Source: Procambarus clarkii (taxonomy: Eukaryota; Arthropoda; Malacostraca; Decapoda; Cambaridae). From it: 64,000 nt of DNA. Of the stretch, positions 21,180 through 32,367 are shown piece by piece. The translations under genes and the position numbers were made by a program. Positions within the stretch are counted from its first letter, which is position 1. Each line of letters starts with the position of its first letter. The stretch is from positions 23,359,401 through 23,423,400 of the forward strand of contig NC_091193.1 in NCBI RefSeq assembly GCF_040958095.1. The letters run 5' to 3'. Below the pieces are notes generated by a model. It searched no databases. It had not been told where the DNA came from and was given only the letters and a program-made list of their open reading frames with translations.

Positions 21180-21632
21180 TCACTGCCTAATGCATTTCAC
21201 ACAGATGGAATGCATTAGGCAGTGAGGTGGTGGTTATCTTGAGGTTATCTTGAGATATGATTTCAGGGCTTAGCGTTCCCGCGGCCCGGTCCTCGACCAG
21301 GCCTCCTTTTTTTGTTACACACACCCAGGAAGCAGCCCGTAGCAGCTGTCTAACTCCCAGGTACCTATTAACTGCTAGGTAACAGGGGCATCAGGATGAA
21401 AGGAACTCTGCCCATTTGTTTCCGCCTCCACCGGGGATCGAACCCTGAACCTCGGGATTACGAATCCAAAGTGCTGTCCATACAGGCCCCCGTAGACTCC
21501 ATACACAGTTTCATATGTATATATGATAGAGCCCAGTAGGCTCAGGAATCTGTACACCAGTTGATTGACAGTTGAGAGGCGGGACCAAAGAGCCAAGGCT
21601 CAACCCCCTCAAGCACAACTAGGTGAGTACAC
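21180..21632 (+). mobile_element. CR1/L2-like LINE 3' end (family 2 tail), split by a SINE
   Basis: GGAATGCATTAGGCAGTGAG (21207-21226) and, after the SINE, GACTCCATACACAGTTTCAT through CAGTTGATTGACAGTTGAGA to CACAACTAGGTGAGTAC. This is the same 3' end as the LINE at 46380-47652. The junction falls inside the codons for GSDVVEADSIHSF. The left edge carries an inverted copy of its first 17 bp (21180-21196 against 21209-21225). Confidence 0.75.
21233..21491 (-). mobile_element. tRNA-derived SINE, family A, tail type 1
   Basis: On the minus strand: a diverged tRNA-like head (GGGGGCCTGTATGGACAGCA, with a B box GGGTTCGATCC), a body with GGAAACAAATGGGCAGAGTT and AAATAGGTACCTGGGAGTTA-like blocks, then AGGCCTGGTCGAGGACCGGG and a tail of repeated CTCAAGATAAC. 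The tail equals the 3' end of the LINE at 22416-23545. It is inserted in the 3' end of another LINE family. Confidence 0.85.
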
Positions 21633-21683
21633 AAGTACTCCGTCTAGGGCGCAGTTTTTAAACTTAGTTAATTTATTATGCAC

Positions 21684-22408
21684 CTTTTACCCATCCCGTG
21701 GGCGGTGGTGGACCCATACCCATCCCGTGGGCGGTGGTGGACCCATACCCATCCCGTGGGCGGTGGTGGACCCATACCCATCCCGTGTGCGGTGGTGGAC
21801 CCATACCCATCCCGTGGGCGGTGGTGGACCCATACCCATCCCGTGGGCGGTGGTGGACCTCATACCCATCCCGTGGGCGGTGGTGGACCTCATACCCATC
21901 CCGTGTGCGGTGGTGGACCCATACCCATCCCGTGTGCGGTGGGGGACCCATACCCATCCCTTATGCGGTGGTGGACCCATACCCATCCCGTGTGCGGTGG
22001 TGGACCTCATACCCATCCCTTATGCGGTGGTGGACCCATACCCATCCCGTGTGCGGTGGTGGACCCATACCCATCCCGTGTGCGGTGGTGGACCCCATAC
22101 CCACTCCGTGGGCGGTAATGTACCCCCATACCCATCCTGTGGGCGGTGGTGGACCCCATACCCATCCTGTGGGCGGTAGTGGACCCCATACTCACTCCGT
22201 GGGCGGTAATGTACCCCCATACCCATACCGTGGGCGGTGGTGGACCCCATACCCATCCCGTGGGCGGTGGTGAACCCCATACCCATCCCGTGGGCGGTGG
22301 TGGACCTCATACCCATCCCGTGGGCGGTGGTGGACCCCATATCCATCCCGTGGGCGGTGGTGGACCCCATACCCATCCCGTGGGCGGTGGGGGACCCCAT
22401 ACTCATCC
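21684..22408. repeat. 29/30-bp minisatellite, left part
   Basis: Unit CCCATACCCATCCCGTGGGC plus GGTGGTGGA, 29-30 bp, about 25 copies. Variants include TGTGC, TTATGC and TAATGTA. The array resumes at about 23575 beyond a LINE, so both parts were once one array. Confidence 0.93.
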
Positions 22409-22415
22409 TGTACAT

Positions 22416-23545
22416 TGAGGTAACCTTCAGGTGATTCCGGGGCTCAGCGACCCCACGGCCCGGTCGTCGACCTGGCCTCCTCGTTTCTGGACTGATCAAC
22501 CAGGCTGTTGGACGCGGCTGCTCGCAGCCTGACGTATGAGTCACAGCCTGGTTTATCAGGTATCCTTTGGAGATGTTTGTCAAGTTCTCTCTTGAACACT
22601 GTGAGGGGTCGGCCAGTTATGCCTCTTATGTGTAGTGGAAGCGTGTTGAACAGTCTCGGGCCTCTGATGTTGATAGAGTTCTCTCTCAGAGTACCTGTTG
22701 CACCTCTGCTCTTCAACGGGGGTATTCTGCACATCCTGCCATGCCTTCTGGTCTCATGTGGTGTTATTTCTGTGTGCAGGTTTGGGACCAGCCGCTCTAC
22801 TATTTTCCACGTGTAAATTTTTATGTATCTCTCCCGCCTGCGTTCAAGGGAGTACAGATTTAGGCTCTTTAGTCAGTCCCAATAGTTTAGATGTTTTACT
22901 GAGTGGATTCTAGCAGTAAAGGATCTCTGCACACTCTCCAGGTCAGCAATTTCTCCAGCTTTGAAAGGTGCTGTCATTGTGCAGCAGTACTCCACTCTAG
23001 AGAGCACTAACGTCTTGAAAAGTATCATCATCGATATAGCATCTCTAGTGTGAAAAGTTCTTGTTACCCAACCTGTCATTTTTCTTTGTGACGTCACAAT
23101 AAAGTAGCAGTTGTGACGGCTACTTTATTGTGTTCTTTAAAGGTAAGGTCTTCCGACATGAGTACACCCAGATCCTTTACATTGCCTTTCCGTTCTATGT
23201 TATGATTTGACTGAGTTTTGTACGTGGTTTCCGTTTTTATATTTTCATTTTTTCCGTAGGGCATGAGCTGGAACTTATCTTCGTTAAACACCATGTTATT
23301 TTCTGTAGCCCATAGAAAGACCTGATTTACATTTGATTGAAGGTTTGCCGTGTCCTCTATGTTGTCTACATAGGAGAAGAAATATTTCGGATTTCTCTCT
23401 ATTTCACTGATGACTTTTTGCTCTCTTTGCCTCTCCTGGGTTTTGTATGATTCTTGTAGCTTAAGTTCAATTGTTTCTATTTCTCTACCTAACCTTCTTC
23501 GCCGTTCTTGAGATAGGGTGCGACTCTCAAGTTGTTCCACGATTC
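22416..23545 (-). mobile_element. CR1/L2-like LINE (family 1), internally deleted copy
   Basis: Read on the minus strand: a pre-RT linker (RRRLGREIETIEL ... VISEIERNPKYFFSYV) runs without a break into the thumb block DNIEDTANLQSNVNQVFLW, so the whole catalytic palm is missing. It continues with KDLGVLMSEDLTFKEH, a frame change near 23097, then SRVEYCCTMTAPF, YSLERRRERYIKIYTWKIVE after a stop, LRENSINIRGPRLFNTLP, and the C-terminus RNEEARSTTGPWGR. The last codons and short 3' region (AGGCCAGGTCGACGACCGGG to AAGGTTACCTCAATG) are the sequence reused as SINE tail type 1. It is the same family as 335-722 / 2381-2761. Two or more breaks in addition to the deletion make it inactive. Confidence 0.87.
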
Positions 23546-23574
23546 GTTTTTTTTTCGCCTATAGAGGGAACGGC

Positions 23575-23865
23575 GTTCCCTCGTCGTCCACCGACTGTCC
23601 ACCACTGTCCACTACTGTCCACCACTATCCACAGGATGAGTATGGGGTCCACCACTGAAAACAGTGGTGGACCCCATACTCATCCTGTGGATAGTGGTGG
23701 ACCCCATACCCACTCCGTGGGCGGTTGTGGACCCCATACCCATCCCGTGGGCGGAGGTGAACCCCATACCCACACCGTGGGCGGTAGTGGACCCGATACC
23801 CATCCTATGAGCGGTGGTGGACCCCAGACCTATCCCGTGTGTGGAAGTGGACCCCATACTACCTA
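23575..23865. repeat. 29/30-bp minisatellite, right part
   Basis: The CCCATACCCATCCCGTGGGC type units continue beyond the LINE. They are more diverged than the left part (CCTATGAGC, CCGTGTGTGG). The first part contains a perfect hairpin at 23617-23702. Confidence 0.88.
23617..23702. repeat. Perfect 41-bp inverted repeat with 4-base loop
   Basis: Arms 23617-23657 and 23662-23702 are exact reverse complements separated by AAAA. The arms consist of about 1.4 minisatellite units in opposite orientations, so the array changes direction here. Confidence 0.97.
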
Positions 23866-23875
23866 CAGTTAGCAC

Positions 23876-24590
23876 ATTCTGGATATTTGGCTAAAATTTC
23901 TGGTAGTAGATCATTTGAATGAAATATTTACACATTTCCTTTGCATTTGTTATAGAACTGTCTCTAAAGTGATTTATTATTTCGCACTCCATCACATAGT
24001 GACGGAGGGTGTGCGAATAATTTTGTTGACACAGTTTACATTTGGTCAGGTCTACATCGGCAGATAATGAGAATTCCCAGAGATACTTGTAACCGAGTCT
24101 AAGCCGAGCAGTAGTAACATCTAGAAGTCTGCTGATTTTATTGGATGATCCATAGATGTGTGGCTCCTCTTGCATGATAGTATGATGATAGATAGAATTA
24201 CTGGTGTCAATTTCACTTTGCCTCAGATCTACAAGATCTTGTTGAAGTTCTCGGTGTACTGCTGCTCTCAGATTGCTCATTGACAATCCAAGGTTACACT
24301 CAACGGCTCCTTTAAAGGCAGATTCTTTGGCTAACTTATCAGCTCTATCATGCATTCGGAGGCCAACATGAGATGGAGACCACATGAAATGGACTCTGTT
24401 ACCATCATTAATAATTTTGCTGTATTTGTGTCTAGCTTCAGACAAGAGCATGTTACAGTTATGTCTTAAGGAGTTGAGAGCAATTAAGGATGATAAAGAG
24501 TCACTTACCATTAATGCATCAAGTTTGGAGACTTGTCCACGAATTATAACATTTTTACGTAAGGTGTTAAAATTACAGTACAAGAAGGTA
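23876..24590 (-). mobile_element. RNase H LINE (I/Nimb-like) 3' end
   Basis: A 230-residue minus-strand frame: the end of the RNase H domain (ALMVSDSLSSLIAL, HFMWSPSHVGLRMHDRADKLAKES), a linker, then ARLRLGYKYLWEF and the zinc motif CKLCQQNYSHTLRHYVMEC. The arrangement and wording match the C-terminus of the LINE at 8830-11620 (RIRLGYKYPW, CRICGE ... HRLDHYLREC), so the two are relatives but not the same family. It is 5' truncated; the retained part is open. Confidence 0.88.
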
Positions 24591-25132
24591 ATTTTCTCGA
24601 ATATAAAAATTATTTAATATTATTCGTATGTTTAGTTAGGGCTAGTATATGTTAGGTGCTTTGCAATTAGTTGAACTTCCAGTTGAACTAATTGGAAGTT
24701 GAACGAGGAGCCACACACTCGTGGGGGACACTGGTACCCTGGCTGCTGCTGCTGCTGCTGCTGGCTACCTGCTGGCGCTCCCACAGCCCGCCGCTGCTGG
24801 AGTCTGCCAGCGGGCGTCTCTTGTCTCATATATCAACATGCACCAGCATTACCTTCTGACCAAACGTCGCCTAATCAGAGATAACACGACCCGTGCTGCC
24901 GCACTGCCTCGTTACTGCACCGCCAGGATGTGCAGGCCACGGCCCTCATGGCTCCAAGCGCCGCTCACAGCCCGTAAACCTTCAGGTCTTCATGTATGTG
25001 TGGAAGGGAAGGCCACAGTGCTGACGAAACTTAAGGTTTAAGTTGTATCCTGGTGCAGTACACTGGACCTAACAAGGTCTGACAGAGCAGGTCTTGTTAG
25101 CTCCTGTCACTCACCCTACTGATGGTGTGGCG
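24591..25132. other. Spacer with (CTG)n, no gene seen
   Basis: A (GCT)n tract of about 8 units lies at 24741-24763. A local inverted repeat, TTGCAATTAGTTGAACTTCC / CTAATTGGAAGTTGAAC, lies near 24660-24705. No coding similarity is seen. Confidence 0.5.
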
Positions 25133-28100
25133 ACCTGGCTTTGTTGACGGTGTGGTTAGTGGCCCTGGCTTTGTTGACGGTGTGGTTAGTGGCCCTGGCT
25201 TTGTTGACGGTGTTGTTAGTGGCCCTGGCTTTGTTGACGGTGTGGTTAGTGGCCCTGGCTTTGCTGACGGTGTGGTTAGTGGCCCTGGCTTTGTTGACGG
25301 TGTTGTTAGTGGCCCTGGCTTTGTTGACGGTGTTGTTAGTGGCCCTGGCTTTGTTGACGGTGTGGTTAGTGGCCCTGGCTTTGCTGACGGTGTGGTTAGT
25401 GGCCCTGGCTTTGTTGACGGTGTTGTTAGTGGCCCTGGCTTTGTTGACGGTGTTGTTAGTGGCCCTGGCTTTGTTGACGGTGTTGTTAGTGGCCCTGGCT
25501 TTGTTGACGGTGTGGTTAGTGGCCCTGGCTTTGTTGACGGTGTTGTTAGTGGCCCTGGCTTTGTTGACGGTGTTGTTAGTGGCCCTGGCTTTGTTGACGG
25601 TGTGGTTAGTGGCCCTGGCTTTGCTGACGGTGTGGTTAGTGGCCCTGGCTTTGTTGACGGTGTTGTTAGTGGCCCTGGCTTTGTTGACGGTGTGGTTAGT
25701 GGCCCTGGCTTTGCTGACGGTGTGGTTAGTGGCCCTGGCTTTGTTGACGGTGTGGTTAGTGGCCCTGGCTTTGCTGACAGTGTGGTTAGCGGCCCTGGCT
25801 TTGTTGACGGTGTGGTTAGTGGCCCTGGCTTTGTTGACGGTGTGGTTAGTGGCCCTGGCTTTGTTGACGGTGTGGTTAGTGGCCCTCTCCTTGCTGATAG
25901 TGTGGTTAGTGGCCCTCTTCTTGCTGACGGTGTGGTTAGTGGCCCTCTCCTTGCTGATAGTGTGGTTAGTGGCCCTCTTCTTGCTGACGGTGTGGTTAGT
26001 GGCCCTCTCCATGCTGACGGTGTGGATAGTGGCCCTCTTCTTGCTGACGGTGTGGTTAGTGGCCCTCTCCATGCTGACGGTGTGGTTAGTGGCCCTCTTC
26101 TTGCTGATAGTGTGGTTAGTGGCCCTCTCCATGCTGACGGTGTGGTTAGTGGCCCTCTCCATGCTGACGGTGTGGTTAGTGGCCCTCTCCTTGCTGACGG
26201 TGTGGTTAGTGGCCCTCTCCTTGCTGACGGTGTGGTTAGTGGCCCTGGCCATGCTGACGGTGTGGTTAGTGGCCCTCTCCTTGCTGATAGTGTGGTTAGT
26301 GGCCCTCTCCATGCTGACGGTGTGGTTAGTGGCCCTCTCCTTGCTGATAGTGTGGTTAGTGGCCCTCTTCTTGCTGACGGTGTGGTTAGTGGCCCTCTTC
26401 TTGCTGACGGTGTGGTTAGTGGCCCTCTTCTTGTTGACGGTGTGGTTAGTGGCCCTCTCCTTGCTGACAGTGTGGTTAGTGGCCCTCTTCTTGCTGACGG
26501 TGTGGTTAGTGGCCCTCTTCTTGCTGACGGTGTGGTTAGTGGCCCTCTCCTTGCTGACGGTGTGGTTAGTGGCCCTCTCCTTGCTGATAGTGTGGTTAGT
26601 GGCCCTCTCCTTGCTGACAGTGTGGTTAGTGGCCCTCTCCTTGCTGACGGTGTGGTTAGTGGCCCTCTCCTTGCTGACGGTGAGGTTAGTGGCCCTCTCC
26701 TTGCTGACGGTGTGGTTAGTGGCCCTCTCCTTGCTGACAGTGTGGTTAGTGGCCCTCTTCTTGCTGACGGTGTGGTTAGTGGCCCTCTTCTTGCTGACGG
26801 TGTGGTTAGTGGCCCTCTCCTTGCTGACGGTGTGGTTAGTGGCCCTCTCCTTGCTGACGGTGTGGTTAGTGGCCCTCTTCTTGCTGACGGTGTGGTTAGT
26901 GGCCCTCTCCTTGCTGACGGTGTGGTTAGTGGCCCTCTCCTTGCTGACGGTGTGGTTAGTGGCCCTCTCCTTGCTGACGGTGTGGTTAGTGGCCCTCTCC
27001 TTGCTGACGGTGTGGTTAGTGGCCCTCTCCTTGCTGACAGTGTGGTTAGTGGCCCTCTCCTTGCTGACAGTGTGGTTAGTGGCCCTCTTCTTGCTGACAG
27101 TGTGGTTAGTGGCCCTCTCCTTGCTGATAGTGTGATTAGTGGCCCTCTCCTTGCTGACGGTGTGGTTAGTGGCCCTCTCCTTGCTGACGGTGTGGTTAGT
27201 GGCCCTGGCCATGCTGACGGTGTGGTTAGTGGCCCTCTCCTTGCTGACGGTGTGGTTAGTGACCCTCTCCTTGCTGACGGTGTGGTTAGTGGCCCTCTCC
27301 TTGCTGACGGTGTGGTTAGTGGCCCTCTCCTTGCTGACAGTGTGGTTAGTGGCCCTCGTCTTGCTGACGGTGTGGTTAGTGGCCCTCTCCTTGCTGACGG
27401 TGTGGTTAGTGGCCCTCTCCTTGCTGACGGTGTGGTTAGTGGCCCTCTCCTTGCTGACGGTGTGGTTAGTGGCCCTCTCCTTGCTGACAGTGTGGTTAGT
27501 GGCCCTCGTCTTGCTGACGGTGTGGTTAGTGGCCCTCTCCTTGCTGACGGTGTGGTTAGTGGCCCTCTCCTTGCTGACGGTGTGGTTAGTGGCCCTCTCC
27601 TTGCTGACGGTGTGGTTAGTGGCCCTCTCCTTGCTGACGGTGTGGTTAGTGGCCCTGGCCATGCTGACGGTGTGGTTAGTGGCCCTGGCCATGCTGACGG
27701 TGTGGTTAGTGGCCCTCTCCTTGCTGACGGTGTGGTTAGTGGCCCTCTCCTTGCTGACGGTGTGGTTAGTGGCCCTGGCCATGCTGACGGTGTGGTTAGT
27801 GGCCCTCTCCATGCTGACAGTGTGGTTAGTGGCCCTCTTCTTGCTGACGGTGTGGTTAGTGGCCCTCTCCTTGCTGACGGTGTGGTTAGTGGCCCTGGCC
27901 ATGCTGACGGTGTGGTTAGTGGCCCTCTCCTTGCTGATAGTGTGGTTAGTGGCCCTCTCCATGCTGACGGTGTGGTTAGTGGCCCTCTCCTTGCTGACAG
28001 TGTGGTTAGTGGCCCTCTTCTTGCTGACGGTGTGGTTAGTAGCCCTCTTCTTGCTGACGGTGTGGTTAGTGGCCCTCTTCTTGCTGACGGTGTGGTTAGT

Positions 28101-29686
28101 GGCCCTCTCCTTGCTGACAGTGTGGTTAGTGGCCCTCTTCTTGCTGACGGTGTGGTTAGTGGCCCTCTTCTTGCTGACGGTGTGGTTAGTGGCCCTCTCC
28201 TTGCTGACGGTGTGGTTAGTGGCCCTCTCCTTGCTGATAGTGTGGTTAGTGGCCCTCTCCTTGCTGACAGTGTGGTTAGTGGCCCTCTTCTTGCTGACGG
28301 TGTGGTTAGTGGCCCTCTCCTTGCTGACGGTGTGGTTAGTGGCCCTCTCCTTGCTGACGGTGTGGTTAGTGGCCCTCTCCTTGCTGACAGTGTGGTTAGT
28401 GGCCCTCTTCTTGCTGACGGTGTGGTTAGTGGCCCTCTTCTTGCTGACGGTGTGGTTAGTGGCCCTCTCCTTGCTGACGGTGTGGTTAGTGGCCCTCTCC
28501 TTGCTGACGGTGTGGTTAGTGGCCCTCTCCTTGCTGACGGTGTGGTTAGTGGCCCTCTCCTTGCTGACGGTGTGGTTAGTGGCCCTCTCCTTGCTGACGG
28601 TGTGGTTAGTGGCCCTCTCCTTGCTGACGGTGTGGTTAGTGGCCCTCTCCTTGCTGACGGTGTGGTTAGTGGCCCTCTCCTTGCTGACAGTGTGGTTAGT
28701 GGCCCTCTCCTTGCTGACAGTGTGGTTAGTGGCCCTCTCCTTGCTGATAGTGTGATTAGTGGCCCTCTCCTTGCTGACGGTGTGGTTAGTGGCCCTCTCC
28801 TTGCTGACGGTGTGGTTAGTGGCCCTGGCCATGCTGACGGTGTGGTTAGTGGCCCTCTCCTTGCTGACGGTGTGGTTAGTGACCCTCTCCTTGCTGACGG
28901 TGTGGTTAGTGGCCCTCTCCTTGCTGACGGTGTGGTTAGTGGCCCTCTCCTTGCTGACAGTGTGGTTAGTGGCCCTCTTCTTGCTGACGGTGTGGTTAGT
29001 GGCCCTCTCCTTGCTGATAGTGTGGTTAGTGGCCCTCTCCTTGCTGACGGTGTGGTTAGTGGCCCTCTCCTTGCTGACGGTGTGGTTAGTGGCCCTCTCC
29101 TTGCTGACGGTGTGGTTAGTGGCCCTCTCCTTGCTGACGGTGTGGTTAGTGGCCCTGGCCATGCTGACGGTGTGGTTAGTGGCCCTGGCCATGCTGACGG
29201 TGTGGTTAGTGGCCCTCTCCTTGCTGACGGTGTGGTTAGTGGCCCTCTCCTTGCTGACGGTGTGGTTAGTGGCCCTGGCCATGCTGACGGTGTGGTTAGT
29301 GGCCCTCTCCATGCTGACAGTGTGGTTAGTGGCCCTCTTCTTGCTGACGGTGTGGTTAGTGGCCCTCTCCATGCTGACGGTGTGGTTAGTGGCCCTCTCC
29401 ATGCTGACAGTGTGGTTAGTGGCCCTCTTCTTGCTGACGGTGTGGTTAGTGGCCGTGGCCTTGCTGACGGTGTGGTTAGTGGCCCTCTCCTTGCTGACGG
29501 AGTGGTTAGTGGCCCTGGCCATGCTGACGGTGTGGTTAGTGGCCCTCTTCTTGCTGACGGTGTGGTTAGTGGCCCTGGCCATGCTGACGGTGTGGTTAGT
29601 GGCCCTCTTCTTGCTGACGGTGTGGTTAGTGGCCCTCTCCTTGCTGACGGTGTGGTTAGTGGCCGTGGCCTTGCTGACGGTGTGGT
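25133..29686. repeat. 30-bp minisatellite, about 152 units, two subtypes, about 1.62-kb higher-order duplication
   Basis: Subtype 1 (25133 to about 25880): GGCCCTGGCTTTGYTGACGG plus TGTKGTTAGT. Subtype 2 (25881-29686): GGCCCTCTCCTTGCTGACGG plus TGTGGTTAGT, with CTCTTC, CTCTCC and CTGGCC variants. Rare variants recur 1620 bp apart (TGTGATTAGT at 27133 and 28753; GACCCTCTCC at 27261 and 28881), showing a duplication of about 54 units. With a period divisible by three, frames of more than 1,400 codons are open on both strands. No start context, splice signal or codon bias supports a protein. Confidence 0.98.
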
Positions 29687-30037
29687 GTCACTCACCCCTG
29701 ACAGTGAGTGAGGCTGAAGCTGTGATACACAGTGAGTATCCTGGTCTGGTCATCCGGGACCTCACCTCACTATGAATGTAGAACTGGACAAAGAGAACTT
29801 TAAATTAGATCTTTTATTGCTCGCCTCGTACTCCTCCTGTGACGAGGACAACTCGTAAACCTTGCAACACAATCACCGAGATTCTTGAACTATGCTGGAA
29901 TTTTCCTTGATCTGCTCAGTCTGTTGCCGTGTTGACTGGCGTGGTCGTCCTTGTGTCAGAGAGGTGAGTGTTCACAGTGGACGACCGTCGCCCGGGTCCC
30001 TGTTAGCCCTGCACCACCTCCTGACCAAGACCAGTGT
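29687..30037. other. Spacer, no gene seen
   Basis: Single-copy-looking sequence between two arrays. GACAGTGAGTGAGG near 29700 resembles a splice donor, but no exon is evident. Confidence 0.4.
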
Positions 30038-30565
30038 GGTACACGCCAAGCATGGCCACCTGGCCACAACACCTGCACACTGGTACACGCCAAGCATTGC
30101 CACCTGGCTACAACACCTGCTCACTGGTACACGCCAAGCATGGCCACCTGGCCACAACACCTGCACATTGGTACACGTCAAGCATGGCCACCTGGCCACA
30201 ACACCTGCACACTGGTACACGCCAAGCATTGCCACCTGGCCACAACACCTGCTCACTGGTACACGCCAAGCGTGGCCACCTGGCCACAACACCTGCACAT
30301 TGGTACACGCCAAGCATGGCCACCTGGCCACAACACCTGCACACTGGTACACGCCAAGCATGGCCACCTGGCCACAACACCTGCACACTGGTACACGCCA
30401 AGCATGGCCACCTGGCCACAACACCTGCACACTGGTACACGCCAAGCATGGCCACCTGGCCACAACACCTGCACACTGGTACACGCCAAGCATGGCCACC
30501 TGGCCACAACACCTGCACACTGGTACACGCCAAGCATGGCCACCTGGCCACAACACCTGCACATT
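30038..30565. repeat. 44-bp minisatellite, 12 units
   Basis: Unit GGTACACGCCAAGCATGGCC plus ACCTGGCCACAACACCTGCA plus CACT, exactly 12 copies. A few CATTGCC, CTCACT and CATTGG variants are shared between non-adjacent units. The array ends directly against a LINE fragment. Confidence 0.96.
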
Positions 30566-30890
30566 GACATTCTTGGAGTTCAGAGCGCAAGCATCTTGCG
30601 TGACAGCAACAAGCACCACACAATTGTGGGATATTGTTCACGGAAACAGCATGAAGTAGCACAAAACATTGCTATGAGAGCTGCCCTGGGAGCCCATATG
30701 TGGATCAGGCTTGAAGCTCTAAGACTGGAAACGGGTTTGCCCTCTCTTCAAGAAAGAATATCTCAAAGAACAGCTTCGATTATCAGTAGGATAATTGTTT
30801 CTCCTGATCCAGTCCCAGTACGGCAGGCCTTTTGGTTGGACTTGGCCAAAACAACGGAAACTCTTGGGCTACTGACTACTGGCTCCTGAC
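30566..30890 (+). mobile_element. LINE fragment (RT thumb region)
   Basis: An open plus-strand reading of about 100 residues contains QNIAMRAALGAHMWIRLEAL and RLETGLPSLQERISQRTASI. This is the pattern found after the palm domain in I/Jockey-like LINEs (IxRxxLGAPxWT ... LxxETxLPSLxxR). Both edges are array DNA: the 44-bp array upstream and the 14-bp array downstream, the latter starting inside the LINE reading. Confidence 0.7.
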
Positions 30891-32357
30891 TTCTGGTTCT
30901 TGGCTCCTGGCTACTGGCTCCTGGCTCCTGACTTCTGGTTCTTGGCTCCTGGCTACTGGCTCCTGGCTCCTGACTTCTGGTTCTTGGCTCCTGGCTACTG
31001 GCTCCTGGCTCCTGACTTCTGGTTCTTGGCTCCTGACTTCTGGCTCCTGACTCCTGACTTCTGGCTCCTGACTCCTGACTTCTGGCTCCTGACTCCTGAC
31101 TTCTGGCTCCTGACTTCTGGCTCCTGACTTCTGGCTCCTGACTTCTGGCTCCTGGCTCCTGACTCCTGACTTCTGGCTCCTGGCTCCTGGCTCCTGACTT
31201 CTGGCTCCTGACTTCTGGCTCCTGACTTCTGACTCCTGACTTATGGCTCCTGACTTATGGCTCCTGACATATGGCTCCTGACATATGGCTCCTGACTTCT
31301 GGCTCCTGACTTCTGGCTCCTGACTTCTGGCTCCTGACTTCTGGCTCCTGACTTCTGACTCCTGACTTATGGCTCCTGACATATGGCTCCTGACTTCTGG
31401 CTCCTGACTTCTGGCTCCTGACTTCTGGCTCCTGACTTCTGGCTCCTGACTTATGGCTCCTGACTTATGGCTCCTGACTTCTGGCTCCTGACTTCTGGCT
31501 CCTGACTTCTGGCTCCTGACTTCTGGCTCCTGACTTCTGGCTCCTGACTTCTGGCTCCTGACTACTGGCTCCTGACTACTGGCTCCTGACTACTGGCTCC
31601 TGACTTCTGGCTCCTGACTACTGGCTCCTGACTTCTGGCTCCTGACTTCTGGCTCCTGACTTCTGGCTCCTGACTTCTGGCTCCTGACTACTGGCTCCTG
31701 ACTTCTGGCTCCTGACTTCTGGCTCCTGACTTCTGGCTCCTGACTACTGGCTCCTGACTTCTGGCTCCTGACTTCTGGCTCCTGACTTCTGGCTCCTGAC
31801 TTCTGGCTTCTGACTTCTGGCTCCTGACTTCTGGCTCCTGACTTCTGGCTCCTGACTTCTGGCTCCTGACTTCTGGCTCCTGACTTCTGGCTCCTGACTT
31901 CTGGCTCCTGACTTACGGCTCCTGACTTCTGGCTCCTGACTACTGGCTCCTGACTACTGGCTCCTGACTACTGGCTCCTGACTTCTGGCTCCTGACTTCT
32001 GGCTCCTGACTTCTGGCTCCTGACTTCTGGCTCCTGACTTCTGGCTCCTGACTTCTGGCTCCTGACTTATGGCTCCTGACTACTGGCTCTTGACTACTGG
32101 CTCCTGACTTCTGGCTCCTGACTTCTGGCTCCTGACTTCTGGCTCCTGACTTCTGGCTCCTGACTTCTGGCTCCTGACTTCTGGCTCCTGACTTCTGGCT
32201 CCTGACTTCTGGCTCCTGACTTCTGGCTCCTGACTTCTGGCTCCTGACTTCTGGCTCCTGACTTCTGGCTCCTGACTACTGGCTCCTGACTACTGGCTCC
32301 TGACTTCTGGCTCCTGACTTATGGCTCCTGACTTATGGCTCCTGACTTCTGGCTCCT
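30875..32357. repeat. 14-bp minisatellite, about 105 units (42-bp compound units at the left)
   Basis: Unit TGGCTCCTGACTTC with TACTGG, TTATGG and CATATGG variants. The first about 150 bp is built of 42-bp compound units (TTCTGGTTCTTGGCTCCTGG plus CTACTGGCTCCTGGCTCCTG plus AC), simplifying to pure 14-bp units to the right. Confidence 0.96.
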
Positions 32358-32367
32358 CTCTCACCAC

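Noticed and set aside
25097-29711. Open frames of about 1,500 codons on both strands
   Set aside because: They are forced by a 30-bp repeat without stop codons. There is no start context, splice signal or non-repeat domain, and two strands are equally open.
30108-30662. Cys-rich frames over the 44-bp array that look like a secreted protein
   Set aside because: The regular Cys pattern is the repeat itself, and several frames on both strands are open in the same way.
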